NCBI GenBank assembly: GCA_963578825.1
Contig: CAUZDW010000018.1
Span: forward strand, 1 to 64,000
DNA length: 64,000 nucleotides
Direction: 5' to 3'
From: JAJDNS01 sp963578825
Lineage (GTDB): Bacteria > Acidobacteriota > Vicinamibacteria > Fen-336
Below, one piece after another: positions 18,969 through 28,728 of the stretch. The position numbers and the translations under genes are program-made. The notes below the pieces were generated by a model. That model was given only the letters and a program-made list of their open reading frames with translations. It had not been told where the DNA came from and made no database searches. Position 1 is the stretch's first letter; each line of letters starts with the position of its first letter.

Positions 18969-19811
18969 ATGCTGCGGCGCGTCCTTCGGCTGTTGGCGGG
19001 GCTCGTTCTTCTTCTGGTAGTCCTCTGGCTCATGATGCCGTTCCTGCTGAACTCGCTTCTCTACTTTCCCTCGAAGCAGATCCTCTTCGAACCGACCGCG
19101 GTGGGTCTCGACTCCCTCGACATCGAGATCCAGACCGAAGACGGCGAGCGCCTTCACGCCTGGTGGTTCCGCGCCCGAGGCCAGGCGCTCGGGCACGTCC
19201 TTCTCTTTCACGGGAACGCCGGCAACATCGGGGACCGTCTCCTCCACGCGCAGTTGCTGACCGGCGTCGGCCTCGACGTCTTCTTGTTCGACTATCGCGG
19301 CTACGGCCGCTCGACGGGCAGTCCAAACGAAGAGGGAACCTATCGGGACGCTCGCGCCGCCCGCTCGGTCCTCCTGAGCCAGGAGGGCGTCGACGCCGCC
19401 CGCGTCGTCTATCTGGGCGAGTCGCTGGGCGGCGCCGTGGCGCTGGCCCTGGCCCGGGACGCCCCGCCCCGAGGCCTCGTCCTCGTCTCGACCTTCACGA
19501 GCGTTCGGGACATGGGTCGCCTGCACTACCCGATCCTGCCCGCGTTCCTCGTGCCCGATGCCTACCCGAGCCTCAGTCGGATCGGCGGGCTGGAGTGCCC
19601 TCTCCTCCTGATGCACGGCGACCGCGACGACATCGTTCCCGTCGACCACGGCCGGGCGCTGTTCGACGCCGCCCCCGACCCGAAGCGCCTGCACGTTTTC
19701 CCGGGCCTCGGTCACAACGACCTGATCTCCCAGGCCGGTGAGGACTGGGCGAAAGCGATCGCAGAGTGGGTCAGAACACTCCCCCTCCCCCCAGGACCCA
19801 GCCCAGCCTGA
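18969..19811 (+). CDS. membrane-anchored alpha/beta hydrolase
   Basis: 280 residues from ATG 18969. An N-terminal uncleaved anchor (about 6-30, LLAGLVLLLVVLWLMMPFLL) is followed by an alpha/beta-hydrolase domain: oxyanion HGNAGN near 82, the strand FLFDYRGYGRSTG, nucleophile elbow GESLGG (Ser near 152), acid Asp in GDRDDIVP and a terminal His in GLGHNDL. This is the BEM46/YfhR-type subfamily of serine hydrolases. Substrate unknown. The ATG is preceded by AATAAT at 18958-18963 and no ribosome site, so the transcript may be leaderless. It is followed by rpiB 55 bp downstream. Confidence 0.85.
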   Translation: MLRRVLRLLAGLVLLLVVLWLMMPFLLNSLLYFPSKQILFEPTAVGLDSLDIEIQTEDGERLHAWWFRARGQALGHVLLFHGNAGNIGDRLLHAQLLTGVGLDVFLFDYRGYGRSTGSPNEEGTYRDARAARSVLLSQEGVDAARVVYLGESLGGAVALALARDAPPRGLVLVSTFTSVRDMGRLHYPILPAFLVPDAYPSLSRIGGLECPLLLMHGDRDDIVPVDHGRALFDAAPDPKRLHVFPGLGHNDLISQAGEDWAKAIAEWVRTLPLPPGPSPA

Positions 19812-19866
19812 GCGAAGGCCCGGCCGCTGCTCAGGCTATACTGGGCTGTCCTCCGCGCTCCCGTCC

Positions 19867-20304
19867 ATGCCCGATCCCGTCATCCTCGGCTCCGATCATG
19901 CCGGCTTTTCGCTCAAGGAGAAGCTGAAGACCGTCCTCGACCGGCTCGGAGTCCCCTGGGAGGACGTGGGAACGGACTCGGAGGACTCCGTGGACTACCC
20001 GGACTTCGCGCACCGGGTGGCCGAGGCCGTCGGGAGTGGGCGTGTCCCCCGGGGGGTCCTCGTCTGCGGCACCGGCATCGGGGTGTCGATCACCGCGAAT
20101 CGTCACGCGGAGGTTCGAGCGGCCCTCGTGTGCGACGAGGAGACCGCTCGACTGAGCCGCGAGCACAACGACGCCAACGTCCTGGCCCTCGGCGGGCGCA
20201 CGATGGATCCCGCCCTCGCCGAGCGGATTCTCGAGACCTGGCTCAAGACCCCCTTTGCCGGCGGCCGACACGGGCGTCGCGTGGCGAAGATCGAGACGAG
20301 GTAG
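19867..20304 (+). CDS. rpiB: ribose-5-phosphate isomerase B
   Basis: 145 residues from ATG 19867. The RpiB signature is complete: ILGSDHAGFSLKE near 6-18, VDYPDFAH near 43, LVCGTGIGVSI near 68 with the catalytic Cys, and HNDANVLALGGR near 100. It interconverts ribose 5-phosphate and ribulose 5-phosphate in the pentose phosphate pathway. It is followed at 5 bp by glyA, a very common rpiB-glyA arrangement. TATACT at 19837-19842, 24 bp upstream, is a plausible -10 box. Confidence 0.95.
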   Translation: MPDPVILGSDHAGFSLKEKLKTVLDRLGVPWEDVGTDSEDSVDYPDFAHRVAEAVGSGRVPRGVLVCGTGIGVSITANRHAEVRAALVCDEETARLSREHNDANVLALGGRTMDPALAERILETWLKTPFAGGRHGRRVAKIETR

Positions 20305-20309
20305 TGGCG

Positions 20310-21584
20310 ATGGAGAACCTGGCCCGCATCGACCCCGAGGTGGCGGAAGCCATCCTCAACGAGACCCGCCGCGAGGGGAGCCAGCTCGAGATGATCGCTT
20401 CGGAGAACTTCGTCTCCGAGGCCGTGCTCGAGGCCATGGGCACGGTCCTCACGAACAAGTACGCCGAGGGGTATCCGGGGCGGCGCTACTACGGCGGGTG
20501 CGAGTTCGTGGACGTGGCGGAGACGCTGGCCATCGAGCGGGCGAAGCAGCTCTTCGGCGCCGACCACGCCAACGTGCAGCCTCACTCCGGGGCCCAGGCG
20601 AACACCGCGGTCTACCTGGCGACGCTGCAGCCCGGGGACACGATCCTCGGCATGGATCTCTCGCACGGGGGGCACCTGACCCACGGGCATCCGCTCAACT
20701 TCTCGGGCAAGTACTTCAAGGTCGTGCCCTACGGCGTCCGGAAGGACGACGAGCGGATCGACTACGACGTGCTCGAGAAGCTCGCCGTCGAGCACCGGCC
20801 GAAGGTGATCGTAGTGGGGGCGTCCGCCTACCCGCGGACGATCGACTTCGAGGCCGTCCGCAAGGCGGCCGACGCTTCCGGGGCGCTTGTGATGGCCGAC
20901 ATTGCCCACATCGCCGGCCTCGTGGCGACCGGCCTCCACCCGAGCCCTGTGCCGCACTGCGAGTTCGTCACGTCGACCACGCACAAGACGCTCCGCGGAC
21001 CCCGGGGCGGCCTCATCCTCTGCAAGGAGGACTGGAAGAAGGAGATCAACCGGGCGCTCTTCCCGGGTGTCCAGGGCGGCCCGCTCATGCACGTGATTGC
21101 GGCCAAGGCGGTGGCCTTCAAAGAGGCGCTGGCGCCGGAGTTCACCACGTACCAGGAGCAGATCGTGGCCAACGCCCGGGCGCTGGCCGAAACGCTTTCG
21201 GGCGAGGGCTGGCGGCTCGTGTCCGGGGGGACCGACAACCACCTGATGCTGGTCGACGTCTTCTCGAAGGGCATCACCGGCAAGGTGGCGGAGAAGGCGC
21301 TGGACGATGCGGGAATCACCGTCAATAAGAACACGATTCCCTTCGACACGAACAAGCCGATGGTCGCGTCGGGAATCCGCGTCGGGACCCCGGCTCTCAC
21401 CGCCCGTGGGATGAAGGAGCCGGAGATGGAGGGCATCGGCCGGCTCATCTCCCGGGCCCTCGGCAGCGTCGACAACGACACCGAGCTGGCCGCCGTGAAG
21501 AGCGACGTCTCGAAGCTCTGCGCCCGCTTCCCGCTCTACGCCTCGAGGCTCGAGGCGTACGAGAAGTCGCTCGCCAGCGCCTGA
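20310..21584 (+). CDS. glyA: serine hydroxymethyltransferase
   Basis: 424 residues from ATG 20310; a GTG at 20304 overlapping the rpiB stop is an alternative two codons earlier. It has the standard PLP-fold landmarks: MIASENFVSEAVLEA near 31, NKYAEGYPGRRYYGG near 50-64, PHSGAQAN near 92, the PLP Lys in TSTTHKTLRGPRGG near 230 and GIRVGTPALTARG near 360. The enzyme makes glycine and 5,10-methylene-tetrahydrofolate from serine. Coupled to rpiB. No glycine riboswitch is visible upstream. Confidence 0.97.
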   Translation: MENLARIDPEVAEAILNETRREGSQLEMIASENFVSEAVLEAMGTVLTNKYAEGYPGRRYYGGCEFVDVAETLAIERAKQLFGADHANVQPHSGAQANTAVYLATLQPGDTILGMDLSHGGHLTHGHPLNFSGKYFKVVPYGVRKDDERIDYDVLEKLAVEHRPKVIVVGASAYPRTIDFEAVRKAADASGALVMADIAHIAGLVATGLHPSPVPHCEFVTSTTHKTLRGPRGGLILCKEDWKKEINRALFPGVQGGPLMHVIAAKAVAFKEALAPEFTTYQEQIVANARALAETLSGEGWRLVSGGTDNHLMLVDVFSKGITGKVAEKALDDAGITVNKNTIPFDTNKPMVASGIRVGTPALTARGMKEPEMEGIGRLISRALGSVDNDTELAAVKSDVSKLCARFPLYASRLEAYEKSLASA

Positions 21585-21606
21585 GCGATGCGCTAACCTC
21601 CACGCC

Positions 21607-22977
21607 ATGCGGGTCCTCATCTGCGGGGGCGGACAGGTCGGAGCGCTCACCGCGCGCCGCCTCGTCCGCGAGGGCAACGAGGTCACCATCGTGGATCCGA
21701 ACCCCGCCCGTTGCGAGGAGCTGGAGTCCACCCTCGACGTCCACGTGGTGGAGGGCAGCGCCTCGCGGGTCTTGACCCTCCAGCAGGCCGGCGTCCGCGA
21801 CGCCGAGCTGATGATCGCGGTGACCGACACCGACGAGGTGAACGTCCTCGCGTGCCTCATCGCCCAGGTCGAGTCTCCGGAGTGCATCAAGGTCGCACGC
21901 ATTCGCACCCACGAGGTCGACGAGTGGAGGCGAATCGCCGCCGAATCGGGTCTCAAGCTCGATCTCGTCATTCATCCGGAGCAGGACCTGGCGAAGAAGA
22001 TCATGCGCGTGATCCGACTCCCCGGGGTGTCCGACATCTACGAGTTCGCCGACGGCCGCGTACGGCTCTTTGGGATGAGCGTCGAGCGCGGCTCGCGGTT
22101 GGCAGGTCGCACTCTCGTTCAATTGCAGGAAGATGGACCCCCCGAGAATTCACTCATCGCCCTCATCTTTCGCGGCGGGCAGGTGGTCGTTCCCCACGGC
22201 GCCGTGGAGGTGCAGGTCGGGGACCACCTCTACGTGCTGGGCACCCACGAAAACCTCCTGGACGTCGTCGAGTTCATGGGGCTCAAGAGGACGAGCAAGC
22301 TCGAGAGCGTCTTCATCCTGGGGGGCAAGCAGCTCGGGATCACCTGCGCGGAGCTGCTCGAGGAGCAGGGCGTGAACGTGAAGTTCTTCGAGAAGGACGC
22401 CAAGCGCTCCAGCCGGATTGCCGAGATCCTGGACAAGACGGTGGTCCTGCACGCCGACGGGACAGACCAGCGCATTCTCGAAGAGGAGAACATCGACGGC
22501 GTGGACGCGTTCCTCGCCCTGACGAACGACGACGAGGACAACATCATCGCGTCGCTCCTCGCCAAGCGGCTCGGGGCGCACAAGGTGGTGGCTCTCATCA
22601 ACCGCCTGAACTACCTGCCCCTCGCCCAGAGACTCGGGGTTAACACGACGGTGAGCCCCCGGCTAGCGGCACTCGACCGCATCCTCCAGTTCGTGCGCAA
22701 GGGGCGAGTGCTCTCAGTGACGACCTTCCGTGAAGAAGAGGCCGAGGCCATCGAGCTGGTGGCAACCGAGGCATCGAAGTACGTCGGGCGGCCGCTCAAG
22801 GACCTGCGCTTCCCCGGGGGATCGATCGTGGGGGCGATCGTGCGTCCCGACGGTGAGGCAATCGTGCCCCGGGGTGGTGTGGTGATCCAACCGGGCGACC
22901 GCGTCTTGTTCTTCTGTCTCGAGAGCGTCGTGCCGGAGCTGGAGTCAGCGTTCCTCGTGGAGTCGGGAAAGGCCTGA
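21607..22977 (+). CDS. trkA: Trk potassium uptake regulatory subunit TrkA
   Basis: 456 residues from ATG 21607. Two tandem RCK units each combine a Rossmann RCK_N domain and a TrkA_C domain: the first begins VLICGGGQVGALTARRL, the second SVFILGGKQLGITCAELLEE near 233. TrkA_C elements are DHLYVLGTHEN near 210 and DRVLFFCLES near 438. It binds NAD(H)/ATP on the cytoplasmic side and gates TrkH. trkH begins 3 bp after its stop. TAACCT (21594-21599) sits 7 nt before the ATG and there is no ribosome site, so leaderless transcription is possible. Confidence 0.95.
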   Translation: MRVLICGGGQVGALTARRLVREGNEVTIVDPNPARCEELESTLDVHVVEGSASRVLTLQQAGVRDAELMIAVTDTDEVNVLACLIAQVESPECIKVARIRTHEVDEWRRIAAESGLKLDLVIHPEQDLAKKIMRVIRLPGVSDIYEFADGRVRLFGMSVERGSRLAGRTLVQLQEDGPPENSLIALIFRGGQVVVPHGAVEVQVGDHLYVLGTHENLLDVVEFMGLKRTSKLESVFILGGKQLGITCAELLEEQGVNVKFFEKDAKRSSRIAEILDKTVVLHADGTDQRILEEENIDGVDAFLALTNDDEDNIIASLLAKRLGAHKVVALINRLNYLPLAQRLGVNTTVSPRLAALDRILQFVRKGRVLSVTTFREEEAEAIELVATEASKYVGRPLKDLRFPGGSIVGAIVRPDGEAIVPRGGVVIQPGDRVLFFCLESVVPELESAFLVESGKA

Positions 22978-22980
22978 TCC

Positions 22981-24435
22981 TTGCTCATCCGCTGGGCGGT
23001 CGTCGGCTTCATCCTGGCTCAGTTCCTCCTCGCCCTCGCCGCCGCCATGCTCCTCCCGATCGGGTGGGGGCTCGTCACCGGCACCAGGGGAGTTCAACCT
23101 CTCGTGGCCGCCGCGCTCCTGACCGCCGCCACCGGCGGCTCGCTTCTGGCGGCACTGCCTCGCCCCGAGCGGGTGCTGAAGCAGCGCGAGGCGCTGCTCC
23201 TGGTCGTGCTGGCGTGGTTCGCCGCCGCGGGCTTCGGGTCGCTCCCGTTCATCTGGTCCGGCTACTTCGCGAGCGTGACGGACGCCGTCTTCGAGGCGAC
23301 GTCGGGCTTCACGACCACCGGCGCCACGATCCTGAACAACGTCGAGGCGCTGCCGGAGCCCATCCAGCTCTGGCGCTGCCTGAGCCACTGGCTGGGGGGG
23401 ATGGGCATCGTCCTCCTCGGCATCGCCATCCTGCCGCTGGTCGGGCACGGCGGGATGCAGCTCTACCGGGCCGAGTTCTCCGGCGCGAAGTCGAAGAAGC
23501 TGAAGCCACGCATCGCCGAGACGGCGATCTCTCTCTACAAGCTGTACGTCGCCTTCACCGTTGCGGAGCTCGTGGCGCTGCGGCTGGCCGGGATGACCTG
23601 GTTCGAGGCCCTGTGCCACGCCTTCTCGACGCTGGCCACCGGTGGCTTCTCCACGCGCAACGCCAGCGTGGGCGGTTTCCAGAGCCCGACGATCGAGTGG
23701 ATCATCATCGTCTTCATGCTGATCGGCGGGATCAGCTTCGTGCAGCACTACCGGCTGTTCGTCGAGCGGCGTCCACGCAGCTTCATCAAGGACTTCGAGG
23801 TCCGCGCCTTCCTGCTGGTCGCTCTTGCGGTCGTCGCGCTCATCACGCCGACGCTCGTCTTGTTCAACGGATACGACGTCGCGCGCGCGATCCGGGGCGC
23901 GGCCTTCCAGGTGAGTGCGATCATCACGGGCACCGGCCTCGGCACCGAGAACTTCGAGCTGTGGTACCCGCTGGCCCAGATGCTTCTCTTCGGGCTGATG
24001 TTCGTCGGAGGGTGCACCGGCTCCACCACCGGGGGCATCAAGGTCGCACGGGTGGTCCTTCTCGCTCGCGTGGTCGGTCGGGAGTTCCGTCGGATGGTCG
24101 AGCGGCACGGGGTCTTCACGGTGCGGCTCGGCGGGAAGGTCGTCCGCGAGCCGACCATCCAGAGCCTGCTCAGCCTGATCTACCTGGCGCTCGTCGTGCT
24201 CGCGGTGAGCTGCACGCTCCTGGCGGCGCAGGGTGTCGATCTGCTCACCGCCGTGACCGCCAGCGTCGCCAGCATCTTCAACATCGGCCCCGGGTTCGGC
24301 ACCGTCGGACCCGCCGAGAACTACGCTCACCTGCCGGCGCTCTCGAAGTGGGTCCTCATGGTCTGCATGGTGGCGGGTCGGCTGGAGTTCTATACGCTGA
24401 TCGTGATCCTCACCCCCGACTTCTGGAAGAAGTAG
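22981..24435 (+). CDS. trkH: Trk potassium transporter, membrane subunit TrkH
   Basis: 484 residues from TTG 22981, the first start after the trkA stop. It is an integral membrane protein of about ten helices built of four pore repeats. Selectivity-filter-like turns are visible as ATSGFTTTGATIL near 102, TLATGGFSTRN near 217, ITGTGLGTENF near 316 and NIGPGFGTVGP near 436. GGCTGSTTGGIKVARV near 342 is the conserved pore-loop segment of TrkH. With TrkA it forms the K+ uptake complex in the inner membrane. The 3-bp spacing to trkA and the overlap with the helicase gene (TAG/GTG share a base) show one operon. Confidence 0.95.
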   Translation: MLIRWAVVGFILAQFLLALAAAMLLPIGWGLVTGTRGVQPLVAAALLTAATGGSLLAALPRPERVLKQREALLLVVLAWFAAAGFGSLPFIWSGYFASVTDAVFEATSGFTTTGATILNNVEALPEPIQLWRCLSHWLGGMGIVLLGIAILPLVGHGGMQLYRAEFSGAKSKKLKPRIAETAISLYKLYVAFTVAELVALRLAGMTWFEALCHAFSTLATGGFSTRNASVGGFQSPTIEWIIIVFMLIGGISFVQHYRLFVERRPRSFIKDFEVRAFLLVALAVVALITPTLVLFNGYDVARAIRGAAFQVSAIITGTGLGTENFELWYPLAQMLLFGLMFVGGCTGSTTGGIKVARVVLLARVVGREFRRMVERHGVFTVRLGGKVVREPTIQSLLSLIYLALVVLAVSCTLLAAQGVDLLTAVTASVASIFNIGPGFGTVGPAENYAHLPALSKWVLMVCMVAGRLEFYTLIVILTPDFWKK

Positions 24436-26354
24436 TGGAGTTCTTCGGTCGGGACGGGCTCCTTGCCCGCGTTCTGCCCGAGTACGAGGAGCGGCCCGGG
24501 CAGCAGCAGCTCTCGGAGGCCGTCGGGGGGGTGCTCGAGAACGGGGGGCTCCTGCTGGCGGAGGCCGGCACTGGGACCGGCAAGACCCTGGCGTATCTCC
24601 TGCCGGCGGTGGAGCTGGGGCGGCGGGTGGTGGTGTCCACCGGCACCAAGAACCTCCAGGAGCAGCTCGTCTCCAAGGACATCCCGTTGCTCGCCAGGGC
24701 CCTGGGCCGCGAGCTGAGCGTGGCCGTCATGAAGGGCCGGGCGAACTACCTCTGCCTCTTGCGGCACGAGTCGTTCTCGAAAGCGGGCACCTTCCGGCGA
24801 GCCGACGAGGCGCCGCTGTTCAAAGCGGTCGAAGAGTGGGCCCCCGAGACCGAGACGGGCGACAGGGCGGAGATCGCAGACATGCCCGACTCGGTGGACT
24901 TCTGGCACGAGGTCTCGGCCGCCAGCGAGACCTGCATCGGACAATCGTGCTCGCTGTTCGACGCCTGCTTCGTGACGAAGATGCGCCAGCGGGCCCTCGA
25001 GGCCGACATCGTCGTGGTCAACCATCACCTCCTGTGCGCGGACCTGGCGGTCAAGGACGGCAGCTACGGGCAGGTGATCCCTCCCTACGACACCGTCATC
25101 CTCGACGAAGCGCACCTCGTCGAGGACGTGGCGACCCAGTATTTTGGCGTGCAGGTTTCGTCGTACCGCGTCGACGAGCTCACCCGCGACGTCGAGCGCG
25201 AGCTCAAGGCGGCGTCTCTTGATGCTCGGGAGGTGCGCGCCGAGGTGGCGAGCGTCAGGATGCGGAGCGAGCGGCTGTTTGCCCGGCTCGCCCGTGGCCC
25301 CGGGAGGCGACTCGAGCCGAACTGGATCACGGAGCGCGCTACGGAAGAGGCCCTGGCTCTGCTCCAGCGTCTCGAGGGCCTCCGGACGGCGCTCCTCGCC
25401 ATCCCCGACCGGCCGGAGTCGATCGCCGGCCTTGCCGGCCGCGCCCTCACGCTGGCCGGCGAGCTGGCGTTTCTCTTCAAGGCCGAGGAAGACACCCATG
25501 TCTACTTCATCGAGACCCGGGGGCGAGGCGTCTTCCTCCGGGCGATGCCCATCGACGTCTCGGAGCGATTGAAAGAGCTCCTTTTCGACAACGTGAAGGC
25601 GGCGGTCCTGACCTCGGCGACCCTCGCGGTGGACGGAGGCTTCACGTACATGAAGGAGCGCCTCGGCATCGAAGCCACAGACGAGCTGTTGCTGCCTTCG
25701 CCCTTCCATTTCCAGGACCAGGCCGTCCTCTACGTGCCCCGGCAGATCCCCGAGCCATCCTCGCCGGGTTTCGTCGACCATGCCGCAGAGGAGATCGTTC
25801 GCCTCCTTCAGGTCTCCAGGGGCCGGGCCTTCGTCCTCTTCACGTCGTACGCGAACATGAACGCGGTGGCGGAGCGCATCGCCGGCCGAATCGACTATCC
25901 GGTCTTCATGCAGGGGGAGGCCCCGAAGCCCGCGCTTCTCGAGTCCTTCCGGGAGACACCGCACGCTGTCCTCCTGGCCACGGCCTCCTTCTGGCAGGGC
26001 GTCGACGTGGTCGGAGAGCAGCTCTCGTGCGTGGTCATCGACAAGCTGCCCTTCGCCTCGCCGGGCGACCCGGTGGTGGCTGCGCGCATCGAGCGGTTGC
26101 GGAGCCAGGGAGGCAACCCATTCAGCGAGTATCAGGTGCCGGTGGCCGTGCTCATGCTGAAGCAGGGCCTGGGTCGGCTCATCCGCTCCGCTTCGGACAC
26201 CGGCATCCTGGCCGTCCTCGACTCTCGCCTGGTGCGCAAGGCCTACGGGGCCCGGTTTCTCGAGAGCCTCCCCCCGGCGCGTCTCGTCCACGACATCGCT
26301 GAGGTCGAGCGATTCATGGGCGGAGGAGCGCCGCCGCCCTCAAACTCGGCGTGA
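24435..26354 (+). CDS. DinG/XPD-like iron-sulfur superfamily 2 DNA helicase
   Basis: 639 residues from GTG 24435, sharing one base with the trkH stop. Walker A is AEAGTGTGKTLAY near 38, with Q-motif RPGQQQL before it. Four Cys between motifs I and II (YLCLL near 100; ETCIGQSC and DACF near 170-180) match the 4Fe-4S cluster of XPD/DinG proteins. The DEAH box is DTVILDEAHLVED near 220. C-terminal motifs include AVLTSATL, VLLATASFWQGVDVVG near 515 and QGLGRLIRSASD (motif VI). These 5'-3' helicases act in repair of R-loops and damaged DNA; YoaA is the closest named type. There is no exonuclease domain. Its cotranscription with trkAH looks like chance operon packing. Confidence 0.9.
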   Translation: MEFFGRDGLLARVLPEYEERPGQQQLSEAVGGVLENGGLLLAEAGTGTGKTLAYLLPAVELGRRVVVSTGTKNLQEQLVSKDIPLLARALGRELSVAVMKGRANYLCLLRHESFSKAGTFRRADEAPLFKAVEEWAPETETGDRAEIADMPDSVDFWHEVSAASETCIGQSCSLFDACFVTKMRQRALEADIVVVNHHLLCADLAVKDGSYGQVIPPYDTVILDEAHLVEDVATQYFGVQVSSYRVDELTRDVERELKAASLDAREVRAEVASVRMRSERLFARLARGPGRRLEPNWITERATEEALALLQRLEGLRTALLAIPDRPESIAGLAGRALTLAGELAFLFKAEEDTHVYFIETRGRGVFLRAMPIDVSERLKELLFDNVKAAVLTSATLAVDGGFTYMKERLGIEATDELLLPSPFHFQDQAVLYVPRQIPEPSSPGFVDHAAEEIVRLLQVSRGRAFVLFTSYANMNAVAERIAGRIDYPVFMQGEAPKPALLESFRETPHAVLLATASFWQGVDVVGEQLSCVVIDKLPFASPGDPVVAARIERLRSQGGNPFSEYQVPVAVLMLKQGLGRLIRSASDTGILAVLDSRLVRKAYGARFLESLPPARLVHDIAEVERFMGGGAPPPSNSA

Positions 26355-26429
26355 GCCAGGCCACAATCTGTCGCGCAGTGGACCCCAGATGACCCCAACC
26401 TGGAGTATCCTCTTAAATAAGGAGGATCG

Positions 26430-27731
26430 ATGACCGTCGTCGCTTTGAAGCCGCACGCGCGCCTGGCCGTTCTGGCCCTGGGGTTGCTGCTGGCCCCTCT
26501 CGATCGTGCCGAGGCTGCGGGCTTCGAGATCTACAACCAGGGCGCGCGGGCCATGGGCTTTGCCGGGGCCTACGTGGCCCAGGCGTACGATCCCTCCGCC
26601 ATCTACTTCAATGCGGCAGGCGTGGGCTTCTTGAGAGGCAAGAACCTCTATTTGAGCGCCGGTCTCGGGAACTTCAAGACGGACTTCACCGGGGAGGGAC
26701 CGTTTCCGCCCTCGGGAACCCTGGAGAAAACCGAGAACGGGCTCGGAATCCTGCCGAGCTTCTACTACACACAGCAAGTCTCGGAGAGCTGGGTCGTGGG
26801 TCTCGGTTTCTACACCCAGTTCGGCTCGCGCGCGATGTGGGAGAACCCCGACGAGTTCACCGGCCGCTACATCTGCACCGACTGCCGGACCCGGGCCCGG
26901 AACCTCAACCCCACCGTGGCCTGGCGGCTCGCAGATCGGCTCGCTGTGGGAGGGGGGTTGAACGTCCTCTTCGCGAGCTTCGACCACCAGCAACGTCTCC
27001 TGGCCGAACCGAACCCGTTTCCCGAGCCCACCGACGTGGCCGAGCTGACCATCGAGAGCGCCAGCGACACGGCCATCGGCTGGAACGCGGGATTCCTGGC
27101 GAGCCCTTCCGAGAGCTTCTCTCTCGGGCTGCACTTCCGCAGCAAGGTCGCCGTGGAGTACTCTGGTACGGCCGAGTTCAACCAGATCCTGACTGGCAAT
27201 GAAATCGTCGATGCCCTTGTGCCGCTCACGTTGCCCCCGAGGCAGCCCGTGCTGATCAACCACTACTACCCGTCCACGCTCACCGGAGGCATCGCCATCC
27301 GGCGGGAGAACTGGACCATCGAGGGCGACATCATCTACACCTTCTGGTCGAGCTTCGACTCGGTGCTCTTCACGTATCCCAACGAAGAGGGGATCACGAG
27401 GACCGAGCTTCCGCAGGACTACGAGAACATCTGGGAGGGCCGGCTGGGCGTCGAGTACCTGCTGAGCGACACATGGGCGGTTCGCGGCGGATACGCGTAC
27501 GATCACAGCCCCCAGCCCACGGCCACGATCTCGCCGTTCCTTCACGACGAGGACCGCCACGTCTTCGGCCTGGGAGGCACGTATCGCTACGAGAATTTTC
27601 AGATCGACCTGTTCGGCCGATACCTGCTCTTCCGCGATCGCTCAACCGACGGGCTGAGCCGGTACGGCTACGAGGGCCTCTATCAGTCCACGTCGTTCCA
27701 GATGGGTGCGGCGATCGGCTACAGGTTCTAG
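26430..27731 (+). CDS. FadL/OmpP1-family outer membrane transport protein
   Basis: 433 residues from ATG 26430, behind an AAGGAGG site. The signal peptide is residues 1-29 (LAVLALGLLLAPLDRAEA). The mature part opens with GFEIYNQGARAMGFAGAYVAQAYDPSAIYFNAAG, the N-terminal hatch motif of the family, and continues as amphipathic beta-strands ending in the C-terminal aromatic GAAIGYRF typical of outer-membrane barrels. One disulfide-like pair CTDC lies near 150. FadL-type proteins import long-chain fatty acids or aromatic hydrocarbons. No fatty-acid or aromatic degradation genes adjoin it. Its presence shows a diderm envelope. Confidence 0.9.
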   Translation: MTVVALKPHARLAVLALGLLLAPLDRAEAAGFEIYNQGARAMGFAGAYVAQAYDPSAIYFNAAGVGFLRGKNLYLSAGLGNFKTDFTGEGPFPPSGTLEKTENGLGILPSFYYTQQVSESWVVGLGFYTQFGSRAMWENPDEFTGRYICTDCRTRARNLNPTVAWRLADRLAVGGGLNVLFASFDHQQRLLAEPNPFPEPTDVAELTIESASDTAIGWNAGFLASPSESFSLGLHFRSKVAVEYSGTAEFNQILTGNEIVDALVPLTLPPRQPVLINHYYPSTLTGGIAIRRENWTIEGDIIYTFWSSFDSVLFTYPNEEGITRTELPQDYENIWEGRLGVEYLLSDTWAVRGGYAYDHSPQPTATISPFLHDEDRHVFGLGGTYRYENFQIDLFGRYLLFRDRSTDGLSRYGYEGLYQSTSFQMGAAIGYRF

Positions 27732-27738
27732 AAGACCC

Positions 27739-28716
27739 CTACCACTCCTCCTGCTCGACCCGCATCCCCCGGGTCTCCGCCGCCTTGCGGATGTCCGCCA
27801 TGGCCTGGGCGTTGCCGCAGGTGAGGACGGCGGCCGTCTCGGGGTCGAGGCGCGCCCGGAGCGCACGGAGGTCGACTCCCGGTGGCAGGTGGGGCGCCAC
27901 GGCCCGGGCGACCCCGGCCTCGAGAGCCTTCGTATCGCGGCCCTCCTTGCGCGCTTCCGCCAGCGCTTCCTCCTCCGCCATCGGAAGGTCCAGGGCCAGG
28001 CGGAGGACGTTGTTGGCACGGCCGCGACCGATGGCCTCGCGCCCCTGCTCGTCGCCCGGCCGGCTCACCGACGGCACGTAGACGAAGTCGAAGCGGCGGG
28101 CGGCGGCGATGGCGGCGAGCTCCTCGTGGAAGGCGAGCTCGGCGCGGGTGCGGTTGGCGACGAGGAGCGTGACGCGCTGCGGGACCGGACGTCCGGCCGA
28201 GGCGTCGTGGTCGATCTGGCGCACCATGGAAGCGAGGGGCGCGAGGCCGGTGCCGGTGGCGACCATGAGCACGTGGGGCATTCCCTCGGTACGACGCGAG
28301 AGGGTGAACTCGCCGACGATGCGCTCCACGTAGCCCATCTCGCCACCCTCCCGGGGCTCCATGTCGAACAGCGACTCGGTGAAACGACCCAGGGTGCTGG
28401 CCAGCTCGAGGATGACGAGAAACTCCACGTGGCCCAGGCTCTCGGTCTGGAAGGGCGCCGAGGCGATGGAGTAGGCGTGGGTCACCGGCCCGCGCTTCTG
28501 CCGCCCGGTCTCGTCCAGGTCCGGGATGAAGCGCCTCTCCCCGTCCGGACCGGTCACGCGTCGAGTGAGCCGGCAGTCCTCACGTCGCAGAGCCATGTAC
28601 TGTCCGGCCTCGTAGCGGGGAAAGGGGTGCCCCTCCTCGGGAACCAGCCGAAAGATCGCGAGCACGGGCGAGAGCTGCTCCCAGACGCTGATGGTCCCCG
28701 GGCGAATATTGGACAT
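27739..28716 (-). CDS. ferredoxin-NADP reductase-like flavoprotein
   Basis: 325 residues from ATG 28716. The FAD-binding domain shows ARE-like RYEAGQYMALRRE near 34-46 and the FAD signature HAYSIASAPF near 80-89 (RxYS-type, with Arg replaced by His). The NAD(P)-binding domain has VLMVATGTGLAPLASMV near 147 and VLTCGNAQAMADI near 297 (CG-N/P motif). Residues 235-290 form an acidic insertion not common in the family. It is probably a cytoplasmic flavin oxidoreductase handing electrons to ferredoxin or another acceptor. TAATCT lies 9 nt before the start. The EamA gene lies just upstream on the same strand. Confidence 0.85.
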   Translation of the reverse strand: MSNIRPGTISVWEQLSPVLAIFRLVPEEGHPFPRYEAGQYMALRREDCRLTRRVTGPDGERRFIPDLDETGRQKRGPVTHAYSIASAPFQTESLGHVEFLVILELASTLGRFTESLFDMEPREGGEMGYVERIVGEFTLSRRTEGMPHVLMVATGTGLAPLASMVRQIDHDASAGRPVPQRVTLLVANRTRAELAFHEELAAIAAARRFDFVYVPSVSRPGDEQGREAIGRGRANNVLRLALDLPMAEEEALAEARKEGRDTKALEAGVARAVAPHLPPGVDLRALRARLDPETAAVLTCGNAQAMADIRKAAETRGMRVEQEEW

Positions 28717-28728
28717 GATCGACGGAGA

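Noticed and set aside
23064..24434. N-terminal extension of the helicase frame through the trkH gene
   Set aside because: Arg/Gly/Pro-rich out-of-frame shadow of trkH; the helicase has its own GTG at the trkH stop.
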